Of a stretch of DNA of 9,522 bases, positions 1 through 8,112 are shown piece by piece. The notes below the pieces were generated by a model. The model was not told the DNA's origin, searched no databases, and saw only the letters and a program-made list of their open reading frames with translations. Made by a program: the position numbers and the translations under genes. This DNA is from CAIVAT01 sp037128705 (GTDB taxonomy: Bacteria; Bacteroidota; Bacteroidia; Bacteroidales; FEN-979). Each line of letters begins with the position of its first letter. Position 1 is the first letter of the stretch. Location: contig JBAXVX010000064.1 in the NCBI GenBank assembly GCA_037128705.1, forward strand, positions 1-9,522, read 5' to 3'.

Positions 1-27
1 ATCAATTGTTTATATCTGTCGCAATTT

Positions 28-1098
28 TTACTGTTTTAACCCTTGATTCACATGAATTATATATTTCTCAGATGAATGATGATTCCTGGTATGTTTTTTC
101 TCATGTGCATCGTCCATTCTCAGCACCAGCTTCTCGGCCCCGCCGTGACCATGTTCTTCAAGGTCCACGAACAACCCTGCATCCGTGAGATCGAGGGGAG
201 CCGAATGTTCCCAGTCGTGGCGGGCAATGTTGTGGAGGCGATCCACAATCTCGTCATCGTGAACTTCAATGGCCAGTTCACGGCGGTCGTCGAAACTGCC
301 GGGAGCCAGGTTGATCGAACCGACAATGGCCCGCAGGCCATCGGCCAGCAGCATCTTTCCATGCAGTTTTAGGTGTTTGAGCTTGTGAACCTTGATGCCC
401 ACATCGTCCATGATACGGAGTCCGCCAACACCTTCAATGATCTTTTCTTTCTTCAGTGCATGAGGCGGGCGGGCCATAAGATGGATCTTGACCCCCCGCT
501 CCCGGGCACGGACAAGACGCTCGATGATGACAGTGTCCTGGTAACGTTCGTTCTGGATAAAGAGCGTATGTTTCGCCTCATCGATGAACCGGGCGATACG
601 TTCGCGGCCGTTGGCCGGACACCAGATCAGGTGGGCACTATCACCGGGTTTGAATTCCTGCCGGTTCCAGTCCCCGTCGAAACAGGCGATCATCTCCCTG
701 ACCCCATGCGGATGCGTTGTGGTAATGGCGTAATCGCGGGTCTCAACCAGGTTCTGCGTGGCCCAGTTCAGCGATTTCACAAATCCGACGGCCTCATCCA
801 CCACCATCGATTTCTCGTGGGTAATTCCAAAGTCGGGACTGCTGTCTTTTACTTCGACGCCCGCTTCCTCCAAAGCCAGTCGGACGGCTTGGTTGTCATC
901 CTCCCCGTCGCGACGGGCGGCATTGAGCATGATGCGGACTTTCACTCCACGCAGATGTGCAGCGACAACTGCACTCAGCAATCCCGGATCTGAAAACACG
1001 AACATTTTTACCTGGAGCGATTTCCTGGCACCATGGATAGCGTCGAGAAATGGCTTGGAGGATTCATCCGGAAGAACGATGAGTGATCGGGTTGACAT
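28..1098 (-). CDS. Phospholipase D-like / cardiolipin synthase-like protein with two HKD motifs
   Basis: Probable phosphatidyltransferase or phosphodiesterase of the PLD superfamily, 356 residues. Two complete HxKxxxxD motifs are visible: H94-K96-D101 (HEKSMVVD) and H246-K248-D253 (HGKMLLAD). The second is followed by GSINLAPGSFDDRRE, which resembles the GSxN tail of cardiolipin synthases. Both half-sites are present, so a single chain can form the active site. I see no signal peptide and no membrane segment, so it is probably cytosolic or peripheral, unlike classical ClsA with its N-terminal membrane helices. It starts with ATG, without an evident Shine-Dalgarno, 36 bp after the stop of the ABC exporter, so the two are probably co-transcribed. 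The last ~28 residues are His- and Lys-rich and lie in AT-rich DNA. The family is secure. The substrate (cardiolipin, another phospholipid, or nucleic acid) cannot be told from the sequence. Confidence 0.88.
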   Translation of the reverse strand: MSTRSLIVLPDESSKPFLDAIHGARKSLQVKMFVFSDPGLLSAVVAAHLRGVKVRIMLNAARRDGEDDNQAVRLALEEAGVEVKDSSPDFGITHEKSMVVDEAVGFVKSLNWATQNLVETRDYAITTTHPHGVREMIACFDGDWNRQEFKPGDSAHLIWCPANGRERIARFIDEAKHTLFIQNERYQDTVIIERLVRARERGVKIHLMARPPHALKKEKIIEGVGGLRIMDDVGIKVHKLKHLKLHGKMLLADGLRAIVGSINLAPGSFDDRRELAIEVHDDEIVDRLHNIARHDWEHSAPLDLTDAGLFVDLEEHGHGGAEKLVLRMDDAHEKKHTRNHHSSEKYIIHVNQGLKQ

Positions 1099-1134
1099 AT
1101 ACTGGAGTTTAATGCTGTTTCATATTGAATTGGA

Positions 1135-2979
1135 TTATGATCCTGACTGAATGAGGTAAAGTCCTGCATAGATTTCGTTGCGTTTGATCAGTTCGTCATG
1201 GGTGCCCTCTTCGGCGATGAAACCACCTTTAAGCACAACAATCTTGTCGGCATTCCGGATGGTGCTCAGCCTGTGTGCAATGGTGATGACAGTGCGGCCT
1301 TTCATCAGGCGTTCCAGTGCCTCCATGACAGATCTCTCTGATTCGGTATCGAGGGCGGCGGTGGGTTCGTCGAGGATAAGAATGGGGGCGTTTCGCACAA
1401 TGGCCCGGGCGATGCCGATACGCTGGCGTTGCCCGCCCGAGAGGGTTAGTCCGCGCTCGCCGACCCATGAATCATAGCCGTGCGGCATTTGTGCGATAAA
1501 CTCATGTGCATTGGCCATTTTCGCCGCTTCTGTAATTTCAGCCGGTGTCGCTTCGGGCCGGCCATAAGCGATGTTATCGCGGATGGTGCCTGCAAACAGG
1601 ACGGTTTCCTGCAATACGAAGCCGATCTGCTCGCGAAGCTGGTCGAGTTTGTAATCGGCAACATCACAGCCATCAATCAATACACGACCGTTGTTGGGAT
1701 CATAGTAACGCGGGATAAGACTCAGTACGGTTGACTTCCCCCCGCCGGTTGGTCCGCAGATGCCGACGCGCTGGCCGGGTTTAATGGTAAGACTGATGTC
1801 GCGGAGCACGGGCGATTCCGGATCGTAGGCGAAGGCAACATGCTCAAAAACAATCTCGCCTTTAAATTTTCCAGGATTACGGGCATTGGGCTTTTGCGGA
1901 ACGATGGTATCGGCATTGAGAATGGTTTGCACCCGTTCCATCCCGACTGCGGCCTGTGCAATGACGTTGGTCATTTTTGCAAGGTCCTGTACCGGTTTGA
2001 AGAACTTGGTGAGATAGGAAAGGAACACTGTCAGCGCACCGATGGTCATGGCATCGCTTAGAATCAGTCCGGCGGCACGCCAGAGCACGAAGGCAACACA
2101 AACAGATACAGTCACCGAAACAATAGGGGACAGCAATGATTTGACACGCCTTGCCTTCAGGGCTGCCTGTACCGTTTCCATGCTCGCCTCCCTGAGGCGA
2201 CCCTCCTCCATCTCCTGCCGCCCGAATGCCTTGACTGAACGCACCGATTCCAATCCCTGCTGTACCACGGCAACCATGTCAGTCTGATGCCTGCGAACTT
2301 CGTGGGTTGCCTTCTTTACCGCTGTTTTAAAACGTGCAACAAAGAGCAGCAGGAAGGGAGTCACCCCAACAGCAACCAGTGCAAAGTCGAAATTAAGATA
2401 GAGCATCACCCCAACCATGCCGACGATGGTGAGAGAATCGACGAGGATGCTTAGAAATGTGGTGGAGGCGAAACTCTGGATCGTACTCACATCGGAGGTG
2501 ATTGTACTCAGAAGGTTGCCGGTCTGATGGGTGTCATAATATCTCAGGGAAAGGCGGTGCAGGTGATGGTAAAGGCGCTGCCGGAGATCATTCGCCACAT
2601 ATTGCGCCACACTTTCTGTATAATAGTTATCAATATAACTGGCTATGGCCCCAATCGCAGCAATTAACACCGTACCGGCTGCCGCGATACCGGCCAATGC
2701 CATGGTTTTTTCACCAAACGAAAAATCACGCAGCCATACCAGGAACCCGGGCAGCAGTTGTTTGCCAACCACGTTGTCGATTATGATCTTCAGCGGCCAG
2801 GGAGCAGCAATGCTCATGGCTGTTTCGATGAGCATCGCGATCAGGACCACTGTGAGCCAGCCCCGGTAGGGGAGGATAAGGTCAAATACCAAACGTGCCA
2901 TCCCCTTGCCAGGCAGGCCCGCCAATGGGAGCAATGCACCTGCGGCAGGCATTGGATCAGCAGTCTTGGAGTTTTGCAC
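1135..2979 (-). CDS. MsbA-like ABC exporter, fused membrane and ATPase domains
   Basis: Half-size ABC exporter of 614 residues that would work as a homodimer in the inner membrane, moving lipid, peptide or drug-like substrates outward. The N-terminal membrane domain (about residues 30-330) has hydrophobic helices near 36-58, 92-115, 175-215 and 281-320. The C-terminal ATPase domain is complete: A-loop Tyr385, Walker A GPTGGGKST (409-417), Q-loop Gln457, signature LSGGQ (513-517), Walker B ILILDE with catalytic Glu538, D-loop ALD (542-544) and H-loop His569. The start used is GTG at 2977-2979. The next in-frame ATG is at codon 10 (2950-2952). A strong AGGAGGG lies 18 nt upstream of the GTG, which is unusually far. 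The gene is first in a likely operon with the PLD-like gene, pointing to lipid or envelope work by inference only. The family is certain; substrate and exact start are not. Confidence 0.93.
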   Translation of the reverse strand: MQNSKTADPMPAAGALLPLAGLPGKGMARLVFDLILPYRGWLTVVLIAMLIETAMSIAAPWPLKIIIDNVVGKQLLPGFLVWLRDFSFGEKTMALAGIAAAGTVLIAAIGAIASYIDNYYTESVAQYVANDLRQRLYHHLHRLSLRYYDTHQTGNLLSTITSDVSTIQSFASTTFLSILVDSLTIVGMVGVMLYLNFDFALVAVGVTPFLLLFVARFKTAVKKATHEVRRHQTDMVAVVQQGLESVRSVKAFGRQEMEEGRLREASMETVQAALKARRVKSLLSPIVSVTVSVCVAFVLWRAAGLILSDAMTIGALTVFLSYLTKFFKPVQDLAKMTNVIAQAAVGMERVQTILNADTIVPQKPNARNPGKFKGEIVFEHVAFAYDPESPVLRDISLTIKPGQRVGICGPTGGGKSTVLSLIPRYYDPNNGRVLIDGCDVADYKLDQLREQIGFVLQETVLFAGTIRDNIAYGRPEATPAEITEAAKMANAHEFIAQMPHGYDSWVGERGLTLSGGQRQRIGIARAIVRNAPILILDEPTAALDTESERSVMEALERLMKGRTVITIAHRLSTIRNADKIVVLKGGFIAEEGTHDELIKRNEIYAGLYLIQSGS

Positions 2980-2997
2980 GATAGCTAACTATATAAT

Positions 2998-3004
2998 CCC
3001 TCCT
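2998..3004 (-). promoter_or_regulatory. Strong but distant Shine-Dalgarno before the ABC exporter
   Basis: On the minus strand this reads AGGAGGG, a near-perfect anti-16S match, yet 18 nt separate it from the GTG start. No ATG, GTG or TTG lies at the usual 5-10 nt distance. Between the two sits a short inverted repeat (ATAG, loop TTAG, CTAT; 2981-2992). If folded it would bring the effective spacing to about 6 nt, but four mostly A-U pairs are weak. It is the only convincing Shine-Dalgarno among the genes seen here, and Bacteroidota generally do not rely on one, so it may be a relic of foreign origin or chance. Confidence 0.45.
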
Positions 3005-3011
3005 TTACGAT

Positions 3012-3044
3012 GAAAAATCAGGAATTGCGCTTGCCCAATTCCTG
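3012..3044 (-). terminator. Probable intrinsic terminator or leader hairpin
   Basis: A perfect 9-bp inverted repeat (CAGGAATTG at 3019-3027, CAATTCCTG at 3036-3044) encloses an 8-nt loop. Read on the minus strand, the second arm is followed by ATTTTTC, a short T-run. That fits a Rho-independent terminator for the TolC/HlyD/ABC-2 operon, which ends 222 bp upstream. The hairpin also sits only 14 nt before the AGGAGGG of the ABC exporter, so if that gene's promoter is further upstream the hairpin lies in its leader and could act as an attenuator. The stem is only moderately GC-rich and the T-run has five Ts. Confidence 0.5.
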
Positions 3045-3266
3045 AAAAAGGGGGAACACAGGGGAAGGGAATTATTTTTCACAGAGGGAATTTAATTGTT
3101 CAAGGATGAAGATATGCAAAGGGTGAGCCGGAAACAGGGATTAAATTAAAGCATATCGTTCAAAAAAAAGAAATAACTGATTTCCAAAGTATAAAGGTAG
3201 ATAATATTTTAAATAAAAAATATAATAAAAAATAATTTCAGGAAAATGTTGAGTCCGAATTCAAAA

Positions 3267-4445
3267 TTATCGCGTAAGTACGCGAAAATGAGATATCACC
3301 AAATGTTTAAATCGCCAGAAACACAGGCCTGAAAAAAATACCATCAACGCCAGCATGTGCATCAGGGTGATCCAGTTGTCGGTAAGACTTCCGCCTTGCT
3401 GGGCCACCGAAATATAGGCCCGCATAAAAGGGGTGGTAGGCAAAAGGGAGGAAATCACCTGGATAAAAAAGGGAAGCATCCTGAAAGGCCATGAATATCC
3501 GGTTATCAGGAAAATGGGATAGGACGAAAAGGCCATGATCTGCAAACATAGAAGTTGCGATTTAAAGAAGGAGCCTATCCACATGGCCATGGGAATCAGC
3601 GTCAGCAGGAATATCATCATCAGCAGGGTTAACGCCCAGAAGCTTCCTGTCAGGGTGAGGTGAAACACCGAAAAGTTGATGGTCAGTACAAAAAATGCAT
3701 AGCAGGCAAAGAGGAAAAAATAAAACAATCCTTTTCCAATGATTCCGGGGAGGATGCTGTCATTGGTAACTGAGAACCATTCTCCGACGGTCTTTTTCAT
3801 CCGTTCGGCGGCCACACTTTCGGCCAGCCCGAGCAGCAGGGTTTGCTGCAATATCAGCATGAGTAAGCCAGGTAAAAGAAATGCCCCATAACTGGATCGT
3901 TCATTGAACATCGGCCGGTAGTCGAGATTTACCGGCATCGCCTCATTCAGGGAGGATTGCGCGGATAACCCCTTCATCTCAAAATATTGCATCCTGACAC
4001 CGGCGCTCACGGCCAAGCAGACCTTCGTAACCGACGCAATAAGGTCACTCGAAGGAAGAAACCGCCCGGCATTGACAGCCAGTACCACATTCCCCTGCTG
4101 CAGGGAAAGCACCTTTTGCTCCAGCCCTTTGTCAAGGTAAATATATCCCTGGCAGGTTCCTTCGTACATTTCATGCTGCGCCTGTGCAACTGAAGAAGAT
4201 AGCAGCACATCTACCATTTGCAGATTGTTAATCTGCTGGATCAGCATACGTGATAAGCTGCTCTGGTCGGCGTCGACGACAGCCAGTTTCACCTTCTCCT
4301 CCTCCTTAAAGGAATAGATGCTGCCGTAAAAAAACAGATAGAGCAGGGGAGCAATGAGCAGTGTAAGGAGCAGGCTGTGATCTTTGCCGATCAGTGCCAG
4401 TTCCCTGAGGAAAACACGAAATATACCCTTGATCCCCTTCATCAT
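3267..4445 (-). CDS. ABC-2 type permease, second of a pair
   Basis: Inner-membrane permease of 392 residues, ABC2_membrane_3 / YbhR-YbhS-like. The layout is typical of the family: one helix near residues 25-43, a large extracytoplasmic domain (about 45-180), then a cluster of helices near 187-207, 237-257, 268-290, 300-336 and 360-377. The ATG overlaps the stop of the preceding permease gene by four bases (ATGA), so the two are translationally coupled and probably form a heterodimer. No nucleotide-binding domain is present in the protein, so it needs an ATPase from elsewhere. With the HlyD adaptor and TolC channel of the same operon it would export a substrate directly across both membranes. 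In E. coli the related YbhGFSR system handles drugs and cations; the substrate here is unknown. Confidence 0.88.
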   Translation of the reverse strand: MMKGIKGIFRVFLRELALIGKDHSLLLTLLIAPLLYLFFYGSIYSFKEEEKVKLAVVDADQSSLSRMLIQQINNLQMVDVLLSSSVAQAQHEMYEGTCQGYIYLDKGLEQKVLSLQQGNVVLAVNAGRFLPSSDLIASVTKVCLAVSAGVRMQYFEMKGLSAQSSLNEAMPVNLDYRPMFNERSSYGAFLLPGLLMLILQQTLLLGLAESVAAERMKKTVGEWFSVTNDSILPGIIGKGLFYFFLFACYAFFVLTINFSVFHLTLTGSFWALTLLMMIFLLTLIPMAMWIGSFFKSQLLCLQIMAFSSYPIFLITGYSWPFRMLPFFIQVISSLLPTTPFMRAYISVAQQGGSLTDNWITLMHMLALMVFFSGLCFWRFKHLVISHFRVLTR

Positions 4446-5599
4446 ACAACATACTCCTTCCTGATCTTGAATTTCAGAACAACCTGGGCCACTGAAAATG
4501 TAACAATGAAAAACAACAGCAAAACTCCCATTTCATGAAAGGCATACCTGAAGGGAAGCTGCATCTGGTAAAGTTTCACAAACCCGTCGAGAAACGAGGA
4601 ATAGGGCATCACCAGGGCGTAATACTGGTCATACCACGGCATGGCCCACCGGGGGAAGGTATATCCGCTGAAGACAAAGGCCGGAGCTGTATAAAAAAGG
4701 GCGATGTCGGTGGCCAGCATGGTGTCGCTGATGATGACCGAAATAAGCAATCCGATGCTGATACAAGCCAGGGCCAGCAGGGTATAAAGGATAAAAAAAT
4801 GGAAGGTGGGCATCGCCTGGCCAATCCCGAAAATTGGAAAAATGATCCCTGTCACCAGGATGAAGTTGATCCAGGCTACCCCAAGGTGGGCAAGCATCTT
4901 TCCCGAAAGGATGCGCAGCGACGATCCCCTGGCCAGGGTATAGAGTTCCTGTTTCGATCCGGTTTTTCCTTCGTAGTTGAAGATGAGCACCCCCACCATG
5001 ATGATGATCATTTGCAGGGCTACCGTGATCAGTCCGGGGACAAGGTACTGGAAGTAGTTGTACCCGGGATTATAAAGGGGAAGGGTTGTAAGCCTGACCG
5101 GTTCTACCAGGGCCATGGCTTTCCCTCGGTTCATTCCGGTCTGAACCAGTTTTTGCAGGGTGATCCCCGCCCCGCCCGTGATGATCACCTCCGAGGCATT
5201 TTTGAAAAGTAATTTGGCAGGCACAAGGGATGAGGCATTGGTGTAAAGGGTGATATTCACGGGTTGGCCACTCAGGATGTGTGTTTCCAGTTTAACCGGA
5301 AAATGGACAGCCCCCATCACCTCTCCCTTCAGGATCAGATTTTCCAGTTCCGATTGGCTTTTAACCTGCCGGGTGATGTGTATGCTCTCCATCTGTTCCA
5401 GCAAAAAGGTAAGTTGCCTGGAAACCGGTGAATGACTTTCATCCCACACAGCCACCGGCAGATCCTTTACCTTTTCCTTTTCATAGATAAAAGCATAGAA
5501 GAAAAATAAGACGGGAGGCATGACCAGCAGCAGCCAGTAAAATACGGGGATCGTCAGGATCCTTCGCCACTCCCGGATCATGATTCGCAGAACGGCCAT
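4442..5599 (-). CDS. ABC-2 type permease, first of a pair
   Basis: Inner-membrane permease of 385 residues, the likely heterodimer partner of the permease that follows. It shows one N-terminal helix (about 18-38), an extracytoplasmic domain (about 40-180), then helices near 186-207, 236-257, 266-290, 297-313 and 357-375. The segment YNPGYNYFQYLVPGL (about 176-190), just before the second helix, resembles the conserved entry to the membrane bundle in this family. The start ATG lies two bases after the TGA of the HlyD gene (TGATCATG), so re-initiation by the same ribosomes is likely. Its partner shares the same fold but the two differ clearly in sequence, so if they arose by duplication it was long ago. 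No ATP-binding motif is present. Confidence 0.88.
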   Translation of the reverse strand: MAVLRIMIREWRRILTIPVFYWLLLVMPPVLFFFYAFIYEKEKVKDLPVAVWDESHSPVSRQLTFLLEQMESIHITRQVKSQSELENLILKGEVMGAVHFPVKLETHILSGQPVNITLYTNASSLVPAKLLFKNASEVIITGGAGITLQKLVQTGMNRGKAMALVEPVRLTTLPLYNPGYNYFQYLVPGLITVALQMIIIMVGVLIFNYEGKTGSKQELYTLARGSSLRILSGKMLAHLGVAWINFILVTGIIFPIFGIGQAMPTFHFFILYTLLALACISIGLLISVIISDTMLATDIALFYTAPAFVFSGYTFPRWAMPWYDQYYALVMPYSSFLDGFVKLYQMQLPFRYAFHEMGVLLLFFIVTFSVAQVVLKFKIRKEYVV

Positions 5600-5601
5600 G
5601 A

Positions 5602-6594
5602 TCAGGGCAGGATTAATGAGCCGGTCATGCCGGGACGGAATCCACGGATCAGGGATGGATCAACGGGCTCAAACTCAACCGTAAAGGTCCTGAGTTCAAA
5701 AGAACCGCTTTCCTTGACGGGAACCCAATCGGCAAATTCCAACGTGGGTTCTATGTGCGACACCCGGGTGGCGAAGGTCTGAGGTTCGCATCCTGGCATG
5801 GTGACATTAAACACCTTCCCCGGAGAAATGCCTTTCATCCTGTCCTGGCGGATGTTGAAACGGATAAACTGGGAGCCTCGCTTCATCAGGGTGATGATGG
5901 GATATCCGATGGAGACAAATTCACCCTTATGAATCACCACCGAGGAGATGATCCCCTCGGCTGGAGAAAAGATGCGGGCATCACCCGTAATTGATTGGGA
6001 TAAATGTAAGCCCTGTTCAGCCTGCTGAACGCCGATTTCTGCCACCCTGATCAGTTCCGGCTGGTTCCCTTTCTGCAACATCTCCAGGTTCATTTTAGCC
6101 GATTCCATTTCATGCTGTGATGCGCGGTACTGCAACTGCACCAGGTCGCGTTCTTCACCGGAGATAACCTGGTTTTTATACAGGTTTTCGATCCTTTCAT
6201 TGGTCTGCATGGCCACCTCATATTGCTGCTGGGCAACCTGGTATAAATTGCGCGCCATGCCGATCAGTTCGGGCCGGGTCCCTTTACGCAATAAATTCAG
6301 CTGTACCGTGGCCGCATCGAGGTTTAGTCTGGCCTGTTGCTGAATAGAGCTCACTTCGGTACTGCTGAGGATGGCCAGGAGCTGATTCTCCTTAACCGTG
6401 TCGCCCTCATGGACCGGAAGCGAATCCATTTTCCCGGGGAGGGTTGAGGAGATATTGATAAACTCTGCATCGGCCATCCCGATCACGAAGGATTCCTCAG
6501 GGTTTCCACTCCTTTTAAAAAGAAAAATCAGCGCGATGATCAATACAACAACCGGAACAAAGATGGTCCAGTATCGGCTTAAAAATTTTTTCAT
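5602..6594 (-). CDS. HlyD / YbhG-type periplasmic adaptor of the exporter
   Basis: Membrane-fusion protein of 330 residues linking the inner-membrane permeases to the TolC channel. A single N-terminal membrane anchor (about 8-26) is preceded by basic residues. Next come the first half of a lipoyl-like domain (about 38-76), a long helical hairpin (about 78-202), and the second lipoyl half with ARIFSPAEGIISSVVIHKGE (206-225). The C-terminal half is beta-rich, ending in GFRPGMTGSLILP. Inside the hairpin the motif LLRKGTRPELI (101-111) recurs as MLQKGNQPELI (172-182), a pattern I associate with YbhG-type adaptors. The gene begins 38 bp after the TolC gene and abuts the first permease gene. I see no lipobox. 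Family and role are clear; the substrate is not. Confidence 0.9.
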   Translation of the reverse strand: MKKFLSRYWTIFVPVVVLIIALIFLFKRSGNPEESFVIGMADAEFINISSTLPGKMDSLPVHEGDTVKENQLLAILSSTEVSSIQQQARLNLDAATVQLNLLRKGTRPELIGMARNLYQVAQQQYEVAMQTNERIENLYKNQVISGEERDLVQLQYRASQHEMESAKMNLEMLQKGNQPELIRVAEIGVQQAEQGLHLSQSITGDARIFSPAEGIISSVVIHKGEFVSIGYPIITLMKRGSQFIRFNIRQDRMKGISPGKVFNVTMPGCEPQTFATRVSHIEPTLEFADWVPVKESGSFELRTFTVEFEPVDPSLIRGFRPGMTGSLILP

Positions 6595-6632
6595 CTGTTA
6601 TTTTTTATCTGGTTTCGGGGTCCCCTTTACTA

Positions 6633-8090
6633 TCAATGCTGATCAAGGTATTCTGCTATCTGCTGGGAGGATCCGGCGAGGTTAAAATATTCAGCCAATG
6701 CCAGGTAGTAACCTAAAACCGATGTGTAATACGCTTTTTCAATCTCCTCCTGGATGATCATGGCATCGTTGATATCCTTGGGTGATGAAAAACTGTTCTT
6801 CGCCCGTTCGTGAATGAGCGTGGTGGTAATACCGGCCTCTCTCCGGGCGCTGTCGAGGGAGGCAATATCCATCCTGATCGATTTAAGCCTGTTGAGCGCA
6901 ATCACGATCTTTGTATCGATTCCGTTCCGGGTGCTGACCTCCTGTAAAGAGAACTCCTCGGCAATTTGTTTTGAAACCTGGACTTGCTGATAATTTTTAA
7001 ATCCGTCGAACAGGTTCCATTGGAGTTCCAGGCCCACCATCCAGGGCGGGGTTGTCACTGGCAAATCTTTCTGGTAAAGGTTGATGTTGGCAACTCCGAA
7101 CAGATTGGGGAAAAGCAGCGACCGGGTCCCTTTGATGTTTGTCCTGGCCAGCAGGGTGTTGTTCCCCGCGCTCCGGATGATGGGATTCTGCAGGATCAAT
7201 CCGCTTTCGGGAGGTTGTATATCCGATTGCTGATACCGCAGCTGACCTTCGAGGATCAGGGTAGTATCTGCCGGAACGCCAAGCAACCGGTTCATTTCGG
7301 CCAGGGCATTCTGTTTATCCAGCAGGGTGTTGTTAAGCCTGCTGCGGGCTTGTGACAGGAGGACCTTTGTCCAGCTTTGGTAATAGGGAGGGATCATGTT
7401 GTTCTGAACAAGCGCGGCGACAAAGGTCTCGTTGTTCCCGAAGGCGACCACCGTTTTCCTGTTCAGCTCCAGCAGGGTATTCAGGTAAAGGACCCGGATG
7501 TATTGTAGGGCGATGGTGAAATCGAGTTCGTTTTCGACGATTTGCTGGTTGATGATCCCCGATTTAAGTTCGGTGGCGGCTACATTACGTGCAATGTTCA
7601 GTTTTCCCCCAAGCCATATCGGCTGCCTGACCAGGAGACCTGCAGTAAAATACTGTTGCTGGCTTAATTCAGGGTTATAGTCCGGGTAAGCGGTGTTGAT
7701 GATATTTGTGGAGGTGTTGTAGATCTCCTGCTGCACCGGTCCGGGGAGATCCACGCCTGTGATTTGCCGGTAAACCTCATTGGCTGTATATACGCTTTGC
7801 CGGGATGATCCGAGCACCACGCCGTCTTTTACCGCCTGTAGATTGATGGTAAGCGGATTGCTGAGATAGTTGTATCCTGCCAGCAGGTCGACCTTTGGAA
7901 GGATTGAAAGCCGCTCGGCGGTGAGGGCATGTTTTTTCGCCTGAACAGCGTGTTGCGACTGTTTAATCAGGAGATTATTGTGGCGGGCAATTGAAAAGCA
8001 GGATTGCAGCGTGGTATTTTGACCGGGTGCCAGGATAGTATTGCAGAATAAAAGCAAGATCATGGCAGGAGCCAGGATAACATTTTTCAT
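6633..8090 (-). CDS. TolC-family outer-membrane efflux protein
   Basis: Outer-membrane channel of 485 residues, probably a trimer, providing the exit duct of the exporter. An N-terminal signal peptide covers about residues 1-23 (MKNVILAPAMILLLFCNTIL). The Cys at 16 is preceded by Phe, so this does not look like a lipoprotein signal. The two structural repeats of the family are visible: LLVRQPIWLGGKLNIARNVA (152-171) and LELQWNLFDGFKNYQQVQV (354-372), each a beta-strand with the characteristic turn, alternating with long amphipathic helices rich in Gln, Asn and Ala. It is the first gene of the operon, right behind a strong promoter. The ATG has no Shine-Dalgarno. Length is normal for the family. 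Confidence 0.92.
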   Translation of the reverse strand: MKNVILAPAMILLLFCNTILAPGQNTTLQSCFSIARHNNLLIKQSQHAVQAKKHALTAERLSILPKVDLLAGYNYLSNPLTINLQAVKDGVVLGSSRQSVYTANEVYRQITGVDLPGPVQQEIYNTSTNIINTAYPDYNPELSQQQYFTAGLLVRQPIWLGGKLNIARNVAATELKSGIINQQIVENELDFTIALQYIRVLYLNTLLELNRKTVVAFGNNETFVAALVQNNMIPPYYQSWTKVLLSQARSRLNNTLLDKQNALAEMNRLLGVPADTTLILEGQLRYQQSDIQPPESGLILQNPIIRSAGNNTLLARTNIKGTRSLLFPNLFGVANINLYQKDLPVTTPPWMVGLELQWNLFDGFKNYQQVQVSKQIAEEFSLQEVSTRNGIDTKIVIALNRLKSIRMDIASLDSARREAGITTTLIHERAKNSFSSPKDINDAMIIQEEIEKAYYTSVLGYYLALAEYFNLAGSSQQIAEYLDQH

Positions 8091-8112
8091 GAGGGATGCT
8101 GGATGAGTATAA

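Larger units (their letters stand above)
2980..3266. other. AT-rich spacer between the exporter operon and the ABC exporter gene
   Basis: No coding sequence is visible in these 287 bp on either strand. The part next to the permease stop (about 3160-3240) is very AT-rich. The central part is purine-rich on the plus strand and carries three loose copies of AGGGAATTWAATT-like sequence near 3066, 3085 and 3136. A 9-bp hairpin lies at 3019-3044. A weak -7-like box, TACCTTTA on the minus strand (3192-3199), matches the Bacteroidota TAnnTTTG in seven of eight bases, but I find no -33 TTTG at a suitable distance. The ABC exporter promoter is probably in this spacer but I cannot place it. Confidence 0.55.

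Noticed and set aside
373..993. Open frame of 206 codons on the plus strand
   Set aside because: Antisense to the PLD gene, whose two HKD motifs show that the minus strand is coding here.
1135..2979. ABC exporter as the missing ATPase of the ABC-2 operon
   Set aside because: It carries its own membrane domain in one chain and is separated by a 287-bp spacer with a terminator-like hairpin; exporters of this type work as homodimers.
4535..5212. Open frame of 225 codons on the plus strand
   Set aside because: It lies wholly antisense to the first permease gene, its translation is rich in Gly, His, Asp and Lys without family resemblance, and the minus-strand frame has clear permease features.
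6617..6625. Palindrome GGGGTCCCC between the TolC and HlyD genes
   Set aside because: Four base pairs around one central base cannot form a stable loop, and no T-run follows. Likely chance.
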